Source: an uncultured Bacilli bacterium
Lineage (GTDB): Bacteria; Bacillota_I; Bacilli_A; RF39; UBA660
Reading direction: 5' to 3'
Assembly (NCBI GenBank): GCA_947587115.1
Contig: CANPXY010000042.1
Location: 1 to 9,844, forward strand
Length of the DNA: 9,844 nucleotides
Shown piece after piece: positions 6,026 to 9,844 of this stretch (position 1 is the first letter of the stretch; the number at the start of each line of letters is the position of its first letter). The notes beneath the pieces were generated by a model. It did no database searches. It worked only from the letters and a program-made list of their open reading frames with translations, and was not told the origin of the DNA. The position numbers and the translations under genes are program-made.

Positions 6026-7147
6026 ATGAAAAAAAGACGAGAAAAATTGGACTATTGGTTGATTGTGATGCTCTTCCTTTTCTTAATAACCAGCGTCATT
6101 ACGATCTATAGCGCATCTTCTTATTTGCCAGATTATTTAGGAAATCTTGCCTTAAAACAATTGATGTGGTATGGCATCGGTGCGCTTTTGATTGTTTTAC
6201 TTCTCTATTTTAAAAATAGATGGATTGAAAAACTGATCTGGCCACTTTATATTTTTGGCAATCTACTTTTAGCGCTTTTGCTTATTGTTGCCGAACCGAT
6301 CAACAACAGTAAATGCTGGTTCATTCTACCTGGGATTGGTAGCTTTCAACCGAGTGAATTCATGAAGATCATTTTGATCTTGACGCTAGGAGTCACAATC
6401 CACAAATTCAAAGAAAAACATCCTCATCCAACTGTCAAAGAAGAATTCTTATTTCTCATCAAAGCGGTTTTCATTGTATTAATTCCTAGTGTTCTCACTT
6501 TTTTAGAGCCCGATACCGGCGTCGTGATCATCTATTTTCTCACCTTTTTGGGCATGCTGTTTATTTCCGGTATCCGCTTACGTTGGTTTATCATCGGTGC
6601 CATCTTAGTTACAAGCTTAGCGGGTATAATCCTAGGAACTTATTTTTTTAAACAAGATCTATTTATTCAGTGGTTTGGAACGAAATTATTTTATCGACTG
6701 GATCGTCTATTGGATTGGAAAAAAGGAGTTGGATTACAACTTGAAAATGCTATGGCCTCAATCGGATCGAGCGGTCTCTTGGGTCACGGTTTTAACAACA
6801 CACCCGCTTATTTTCCAGAATCGGGTACCGATTTTATCTTTGCCGTCTTTGCTTCCAATTTTGGTCTGTTAGGATCCCTCTTACTATTGGGACTCATCCT
6901 TGCTTTTGACTGGCATTTAATTGAAATTGCCAAAGAAAAAGAGCCGGGCCAAAACCGATACATCTTAGTTGGTCTCATCATCATGCTGGTCATTCAACAA
7001 GTACAAAACATCGGTATGACACTAGGCCTTCTTCCCATCATGGGAATTACACTACCTTTTATCAGTTATGGAGGTAGTAGTCTTCTATCGTACATGATCA
7101 TGATAGGAATCATTCTCAATATTGCCCAAGAAAAAAGTAAAAGTTAA
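6026..7147 (+). CDS. rodA: SEDS-family peptidoglycan glycosyltransferase (RodA/FtsW/SpoVE)
   Basis: An integral membrane enzyme that polymerises lipid II into glycan strands together with a class B penicillin-binding protein. The 373 residues hold about ten membrane helices. SEDS landmarks are WFILPGIGSFQPSEFMKI (98-115), PDTG (162-165), QLENAMASIGSSGLLGHGF (238-256), and PESGTDFIFAVFASNFGLLGS (264-284). D269 in TDFIF corresponds to the essential aspartate of RodA. NIGMTLGLLPIMGITLPFISYGGSS (328-352) closes the list. GSFQPSEFMKI and NIGMT favour RodA over FtsW, but SpoVE, the sporulation paralogue, cannot be excluded given the flanking coat genes and the sporulation-like promoter box. The start is the ATG at 6026, with AGGAGG 7-8 bases upstream; a longer reading to 5984 lacks a ribosome site. 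No partner transpeptidase is in the window. Confidence 0.92.
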   Translation: MKKRREKLDYWLIVMLFLFLITSVITIYSASSYLPDYLGNLALKQLMWYGIGALLIVLLLYFKNRWIEKLIWPLYIFGNLLLALLLIVAEPINNSKCWFILPGIGSFQPSEFMKIILILTLGVTIHKFKEKHPHPTVKEEFLFLIKAVFIVLIPSVLTFLEPDTGVVIIYFLTFLGMLFISGIRLRWFIIGAILVTSLAGIILGTYFFKQDLFIQWFGTKLFYRLDRLLDWKKGVGLQLENAMASIGSSGLLGHGFNNTPAYFPESGTDFIFAVFASNFGLLGSLLLLGLILAFDWHLIEIAKEKEPGQNRYILVGLIIMLVIQQVQNIGMTLGLLPIMGITLPFISYGGSSLLSYMIMIGIILNIAQEKSKS

Positions 7148-7164
7148 TCCGCTTTTACTTTTTT
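7131..7164. terminator. Bidirectional terminator holding both stop codons in its loop
   Basis: A perfect 13-bp stem (7131-7143 with 7152-7164) has an 8-base loop. It contains the SEDS gene's TAA (7145-7147) and the convergent glycosyltransferase's TAA (7146-7144). The arms are A-rich or T-rich on either strand, so the hairpin ends in a T run both ways. The last codons of both genes form the stem. Confidence 0.88.
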
Positions 7165-8196
7165 TCTATGTACATGTTTTTTCTTTGGAGGAGTGGAACT
7201 TTTCATTACTTCTAGATACACTTCTTTTAATTGTTCCCCTATTTTCTCAATATCCCGTTCATAGGCAACTTTGTATCCGTTATCGACCAAAGAAGGAAGT
7301 TTTCCTTCCAAAACTAATGGAATCTTTTTTTCAAAATCATCGACATCTTTTGCCTTATAGACATTTACACCATCGACCAACCAATCATCGAAGACCGGAA
7401 TGTCTCGAACAATGCTCTTGATCTTCATGGCACAGGCTTCAATAATTGGAATTCCTTCCGTCTCTTCCAAAGTTGGAAAGATATAAAGATCTGCTCCCGA
7501 AAGTGCAGCTCGAATCTTTTCCGGTTCAACATAGCCCGCAAAAATTAAATTGGGCAGTTCGGTCTTAACGGCATCTCGAATTTTTTGAGGAACTGTGTAA
7601 AGTGGTGTATAACCAAACCAAATAAATTTATATTGTGGCAGACGTTTGGCGAGCTCTACAAAATCCAAAATTCCTTTACGCTCTAAATAAAGTCCAATGC
7701 CAACAATGACACGATCACGCCGCTTGTAATGATACTGCTTTCTAAACATTCTACCCGCATGATAATTGGGTTTAAAAAATTCTAGTTCGATTCCATTCGA
7801 AATCGCTTTGATTGGACGTTTAATACCATAACTTTCAAGCAATCGTTTGGAATAAGGAGTCGGTGTAATAATATAATCCCCTAAACTGTAACACGAAATC
7901 AACCATTTTTTAAATACAGGAGCAATTTGATTCGAAAGAACAAAAGAGTTCTTAAAATCTTCTTCTGTCGAATGCGCATGATAGATGACCTTCTTACCAT
8001 TCTTTTTTGCAATTTTAGCAAGTGCAATCGACTTTAACCCATAGGTATTGATATGTACAATATCATAGTCATCATCCAAGTCTAAAGTCCACTCGATCCC
8101 TACCCGATCAAGCGCCTTCATCTGGTGTTTGATAGCTTTTCCCAAACCAGATTTCGAAAATAATTTTTCACCTTCCGTATATAGTAGTACTTTCAA
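7144..8196 (-). CDS. GT4 glycosyltransferase, LafB/CpoA-like glycolipid synthase
   Basis: A retaining GT-B glycosyltransferase (GT4 family), 350 residues. Its closest resemblance, from memory, is to LafB/CpoA enzymes of streptococci, listeria and lactobacilli. Those add a second sugar to glucosyl-diacylglycerol to make the membrane glycolipid that anchors lipoteichoic acid. Landmarks are SKSGLGKAIKHQ (14-25), DYDIVHINTYG (43-53), YHAHSTEEDFKNSF (72-85), PTPYSKRLLESYGI (112-125), ISNGIELEFF (132-141) and GLYLERKG (168-175). The GT4 E-x7-E motif is E245 to E253 (ETEGIPIIEA). The lysine-rich C-tail (about 337-350) may touch the membrane. It starts at a TTG (8196-8194) with AGAGGG 7 bases upstream; no ATG or GTG start is better placed. 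It has its own promoter. The monoglucosyl-lipid synthase usually next to it is absent, so the acceptor is uncertain. Confidence 0.82.
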   Translation of the reverse strand: MKVLLYTEGEKLFSKSGLGKAIKHQMKALDRVGIEWTLDLDDDYDIVHINTYGLKSIALAKIAKKNGKKVIYHAHSTEEDFKNSFVLSNQIAPVFKKWLISCYSLGDYIITPTPYSKRLLESYGIKRPIKAISNGIELEFFKPNYHAGRMFRKQYHYKRRDRVIVGIGLYLERKGILDFVELAKRLPQYKFIWFGYTPLYTVPQKIRDAVKTELPNLIFAGYVEPEKIRAALSGADLYIFPTLEETEGIPIIEACAMKIKSIVRDIPVFDDWLVDGVNVYKAKDVDDFEKKIPLVLEGKLPSLVDNGYKVAYERDIEKIGEQLKEVYLEVMKSSTPPKKKHVHRKKVKAD

Positions 8197-8246
8197 AGAT
8201 ATTCCCTCTTTCTTACTACAATCTTTATTTGATTCTTTTCTAATTC

Positions 8247-8274
8247 ATTATAGCATATTCAAAAACATTGTAAA
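8247..8274 (-). promoter_or_regulatory. Sigma-A promoter of the glycosyltransferase gene
   Basis: Minus-strand TTTACA (8274-8269), a 16-base spacer and TATAAT (8252-8247) with an upstream TGC extension. It gives a leader of about 45 bases before the TTG start. Confidence 0.75.
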
Positions 8275-8314
8275 AGATAAAATAAATTGAAAAAGCATTC
8301 CACGAAAAAGCGTT

Positions 8315-8710
8315 TTATTCAATAGCTACTTTTTCATTTTTATTTTTCAACTTATCAATTTTTTCTTTACTCAATGGATAAAAAGTTGAAACAAATAATT
8401 CCTTTTTATCCTGTATTTTAACCACTACACATACATATTGATCAACTTTTCCATAGTACTTTATACTTTTCTTGACTTCATCATACTCTACATGATAAGG
8501 CCTTGCAATAATTTTATCTATGTTTACTAAAGTGTTGTGATAACTATCAATATCAAAAAAATCATTTGCATGTTTGCGGGTGTGAACATCAAGTTGAGTT
8601 GATTGCACAATTTCTTTGCCTGCACAATTTTCTAGTTGATATTTAGCAATTAGTTCATCCGATATAAAACCTACAATCTTTGTTGTATAACCACGTTTGC
8701 TTTTTACCAC
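8315..8710 (-). CDS. BECR-fold nuclease-like small protein (phage PBECR type), tentative
   Basis: A 131-residue protein without signal peptide or membrane helix. It begins KRGYTTKIVGFISDELI and has the block QLDVHTRKHANDFFD, with H43 and H47. The second half follows the pattern Y-D-x5-SIKYYGK (Y76, S82, Y85, Y86), then YVCVVVKI and LFVSTFYPLSKEKIDKL (S108, T109). This resembles the small BECR (barnase-EndoU-colicin-RelE) RNase domains of phage polyvalent proteins, here standing alone. The likeness is from memory and moderate; catalytic residues are not proven. The start is a GTG at 8710 with AAGGAGG 7 bases upstream. Directly upstream on the same strand is a strong terminator preceded by a foldable RNA region, so read-through or processing would be needed for expression. 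Only an imperfect hairpin (near 8285-8313) follows the gene. It is more A/T-rich than genes to its left, fitting an accessory origin. Confidence 0.6.
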   Translation of the reverse strand: MVKSKRGYTTKIVGFISDELIAKYQLENCAGKEIVQSTQLDVHTRKHANDFFDIDSYHNTLVNIDKIIARPYHVEYDEVKKSIKYYGKVDQYVCVVVKIQDKKELFVSTFYPLSKEKIDKLKNKNEKVAIE

Positions 8711-8727
8711 AACAATACCTCCTTAAA

Positions 8728-8883
8728 AAAATAAATAGCCCACACTCATTTGAATGTGGGCAAAAGAGCGCTTGGTAGGTCTCCCAGTCCCTACTTGTAT
8801 TCTTTCGGCATATGCCTACTCCAACTTGCTAGTAAATAGCAAGCGTCAGTGCAAGAAGAATATCTACACCCTCAACCACTCTT
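8728..8883 (-). ncRNA. Putative structured RNA upstream of the BECR-like gene
   Basis: On the minus strand the segment folds by eye into a compact shape. A closing stem pairs 8873-8883 with 8764-8774 (10 of 11 pairs, one G-U, one mismatch). Inside, 8856-8862 pairs with 8798-8804 (7 bp), and 8848-8853 with 8813-8820 (6 bp with a 2-base bulge). A hairpin CTTGCTA/TAGCAAG (8837-8843 with 8825-8831) caps that arm, and a second hairpin GTAGG/CCTAC (8790-8794 with 8775-8779) forms the other. This gives a three-way junction followed at once by a terminator. A promoter at 8885-8913 would start the RNA near 8879, trimming the outer pairs of the closing stem; an upstream promoter would include all of it. 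I do not recognise the family. Riboswitch-like leader and type III antitoxin RNA are both possible. The ends are approximate. Confidence 0.5.
8738..8761 (-). terminator. Strong terminator between the putative RNA and the BECR-like gene
   Basis: GCCCACA (8761-8755) pairs with TGTGGGC (8744-8738), continued by 3 bp after one mismatch. On the minus strand it is followed by TATTTATTTTTTT and then immediately by the AAGGAGG ribosome site of the next gene. Most transcripts should end here. Confidence 0.8.
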
Positions 8884-8884
8884 A

Positions 8885-8913
8885 CTTATAATATACGATA
8901 CAAACATATTCAA
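8885..8913 (-). promoter_or_regulatory. Putative sigma-A promoter of the structured RNA
   Basis: Minus-strand TTGAAT (8913-8908), a 17-base spacer and TATAAG (8890-8885). It overlaps an 8-bp inverted repeat whose arms flank the -35 box, which could be an operator. Confidence 0.5.
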
Positions 8914-8933
8914 AAATGTCGAAAAGTATCGTA
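8894..8933. repeat. Inverted repeat TACGATAC/GTATCGTA, possible operator
   Basis: Perfect 8-bp arms at 8894-8901 and 8926-8933, with centres 32 bases apart (about three helical turns). Inside them lies a smaller ACAT/ATGT inverted repeat. One arm is in the promoter spacer and the other upstream of the -35 box. It could bind a dimeric repressor, or form a nested hairpin in a transcript from upstream. Confidence 0.5.
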
Positions 8934-9012
8934 ATTATTAAATTTGATTGACTAACATGTTCATTGAAATAGTTTCTTCACAACGCAATCAATCGTCATT
9001 ACTGACAATTTA

Positions 9013-9040
9013 ATTTTACAACAGTCAAATAAAAAGTCAA
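9013..9040 (-). promoter_or_regulatory. Putative promoter pointing to the structured RNA
   Basis: Minus-strand TTGACT (9040-9035), a 16-base spacer and TAAAAT (9018-9013). No ORF follows it before the structured RNA, so it may drive a longer form of that RNA. Confidence 0.35.
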
Positions 9041-9089
9041 GAAAATTCAATAAATTTAGTCTAATTACATTTTGGCCATTGCGAAGCAT

Positions 9090-9118
9090 ATTATACCATA
9101 TTTTGAGTAAAAAAGCAA
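9090..9118 (-). promoter_or_regulatory. Putative extended -10 promoter with no evident gene
   Basis: Minus-strand TTGCTT (9118-9113), a 17-base spacer and a perfect TATAAT (9095-9090) preceded by TGG. A four-codon frame (MAKM) after it has no ribosome site. It reads towards the RNA and the BECR-like gene. Confidence 0.45.
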
Positions 9119-9160
9119 ATATTATTGCTGCGCACACTTATTCCCTAATTTATAAAAATG

Positions 9161-9180
9161 GTACCTAAATCGTACCTAAA
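9161..9180. repeat. Tandem direct repeat GTACCTAAA
   Basis: GTACCTAAA occurs at 9161-9169 and 9172-9180, 11 bases apart, about one helical turn. It could be a protein-binding site. Similar sequence next to an AAAGCCCTTG block reminds me of the ends of phage integrase genes, so it may be a scar of a lost element. That is speculative. Confidence 0.35.
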
Positions 9181-9191
9181 AAAATTAAAGC

Positions 9192-9208
9192 CCTTGTTAA
9201 AACAAAGG
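9192..9208 (-). terminator. Possible weak terminator after the toxin-antitoxin operon
   Basis: CCTTTGT and ACAAGG pair over 6 bp with one bulged base on the minus strand, then GCTTTAATTTTTTT follows. It would stop transcripts coming from the yefM/yoeB pair. Confidence 0.25.
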
Positions 9209-9295
9209 TAAAATACATTTTGGTAGAGCTAAGAAGATAAAAACAAATAATTGTATTTTTCGTAATGAATTTATTATTGTTGTACCACTAAATAA

Positions 9296-9571
9296 CTAAA
9301 CTTTATCATAATGAGTCCACATTCTAATAATATGAATTTCTTTTTTTTCTTCATCCACTTCATAAACAATTCGATGTTGTCTATTAATTCTTCTAGAATA
9401 TAATCCTGATAATTCACCAGTTAATTTTTCATAGGATGGTGGATAACAAAAAGGATTTTCCATCATTAGATTTAATATGTTTTTACAATTTTTATCAAGA
9501 TTAGAATTTTTTAGTTTTAATTTGTCTTTTTCTGCTTGCTTAGAAAACTTAATTGTATATAGATTTACCAT
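9296..9571 (-). CDS. yoeB: YoeB-family toxin (ribosome-dependent mRNA endoribonuclease)
   Basis: A 91-residue RelE-superfamily toxin. Known YoeB proteins bind the ribosomal A site and cut mRNA, halting translation. The conserved half is complete: E48 (PPSYEKL), GELSGLYSRRINRQHRIVYEV with R67, and the C-terminal MWTHYDKV with H87-Y88. These correspond to E46, R65, H83 and Y84 of Escherichia coli YoeB, so the enzyme should be active. The ATG overlaps the end of the antitoxin gene by 7 bases, and its ribosome site AAGGA lies inside the antitoxin gene, so the two are translationally coupled. It is the downstream partner, as usual for this family. No strong terminator follows. Confidence 0.93.
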   Translation of the reverse strand: MVNLYTIKFSKQAEKDKLKLKNSNLDKNCKNILNLMMENPFCYPPSYEKLTGELSGLYSRRINRQHRIVYEVDEEKKEIHIIRMWTHYDKV

Positions 9572-9822
9572 TCTTCATCCTTTTCATATTTTTTTGCTGA
9601 TTCCCAATTTTCATTTTTTCTTATATTATTAATATTATCCACATATCCTGGAATGCTTGATAAAAATAATGTTTCTTCAATATTTTTCCATTCATCTTCA
9701 GATATTAATACAGCATTTTTCCCCTTATTATTTACAATCGTAATAGGATTAAAACCAACATTAACATCTGATACCAATTGGTATAAATTTGCTCTAGCAT
9801 TGGTTATATTGATTGTACTCAT
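9565..9822 (-). CDS. yefM: YefM/Phd-family antitoxin
   Basis: An 85-residue antitoxin that should bind and neutralise YoeB and repress its own operon. The N-terminal half has the Phd/YefM fold pattern: INITNARANLYQLV (4-17), then PITIVNNKGKNAVLISEDEW, followed by an helical segment (EETLFLSSIPG) and an acidic, flexible C-terminal tail (ENWESAKKYEKDEEW) that in this family wraps the toxin. It starts with an ATG at 9822 with GAGGTG 7 bases upstream. The promoter and operator are beyond or at the window edge: only 22 bases precede the start. The gene is intact and comes first in the operon, in keeping with autoregulation by the YefM-YoeB complex. Confidence 0.9.
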   Translation of the reverse strand: MSTINITNARANLYQLVSDVNVGFNPITIVNNKGKNAVLISEDEWKNIEETLFLSSIPGYVDNINNIRKNENWESAKKYEKDEEW

Positions 9823-9844
9823 TACTATTCACCTCATTTACATT

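Larger units (their letters stand above)
8711..9295. other. Long gene-free stretch in the accessory block
   Basis: About 585 bases without a credible protein gene on either strand. It contains the structured RNA and its terminator (8728-8883), an inverted repeat (8894-8933), three minus-strand promoter-like sites, a 7-bp inverted repeat (8944-8950 with 8986-8992), a tandem direct repeat (9161-9180) and a weak terminator (9192-9208). It is very A/T-rich in the middle. Confidence 0.6.

Noticed and set aside
7122..7421. Plus-strand frame after the SEDS gene
   Set aside because: Lies across a terminator and antisense to the glycosyltransferase; no ribosome site.
8764..8774. Antiterminator overlapping the terminator, which would mark a classic transcriptional riboswitch
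   Set aside because: I could not find a segment in the junction that pairs convincingly with the GCCCACA arm; the riboswitch idea remains only an alternative.
8731..8890. T-box, tmRNA, SRP RNA, or a CRISPR or tandem-repeat type III antitoxin array
   Set aside because: No T-box core sequence, no tRNA-like ends, no SRP tetraloop signature that I can see, and no regular repeat unit in the RNA region.

Overview
The window looks like chromosomal DNA from a low-GC, spore-forming member of the Bacillota, most likely an Erysipelotrichia-type bacterium. The evidence is AT-rich DNA, strong AGGAGG ribosome sites, sigma-A promoters of TTGaca/TATAAT type, two CotY/CotZ-family spore coat proteins, and a LafB/CpoA-like membrane glycolipid glycosyltransferase. 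The class-level placement is my inference from protein style, not from a search.

Left part (1-2640, all minus strand): the N-terminus of a sensor histidine kinase is cut by the window edge and is overlapped by its OmpR/PhoB-type response regulator. Next come a MurC-family UDP-N-acetylmuramate--alanine ligase with its own promoter and terminator, and a 60-residue zinc-ribbon protein. Middle part (2785-5612): a PflX-type radical SAM protein on the plus strand meets an unrecognised acidic protein on the minus strand, their two stop codons sharing a CTAG. After a 304-base gap comes a two-gene operon of cysteine-rich spore coat proteins.

The coat operon ends in a bidirectional terminator shared with a convergent small gene (106 aa). 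That small gene is divergent from a RodA/FtsW/SpoVE-family (SEDS) glycan polymerase. The space between them holds a nearly symmetric pair of promoter-like elements with CATACAAT and CATACTAA boxes. These resemble sporulation sigma-factor -10 boxes and suggest that coat and envelope genes here are co-expressed during sporulation. The SEDS gene and a convergent glycolipid glycosyltransferase share a second bidirectional terminator that holds both stop codons in its loop.

Right part (8275-9844) looks like an accessory block, visibly more A/T-rich. It has a small BECR-fold nuclease-like gene (tentative assignment), preceded by a compact region that can fold as a structured RNA and ends in a strong terminator directly before the gene's ribosome site. 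It also has a 585-base gene-free stretch with several promoter-like sites and repeats, and a complete YefM/YoeB toxin-antitoxin operon. The promoter, structured RNA, terminator and nuclease-like ORF arrangement is the most interesting feature. It resembles a type III toxin-antitoxin layout or a riboswitch-type attenuator, but neither is proven from sequence alone.
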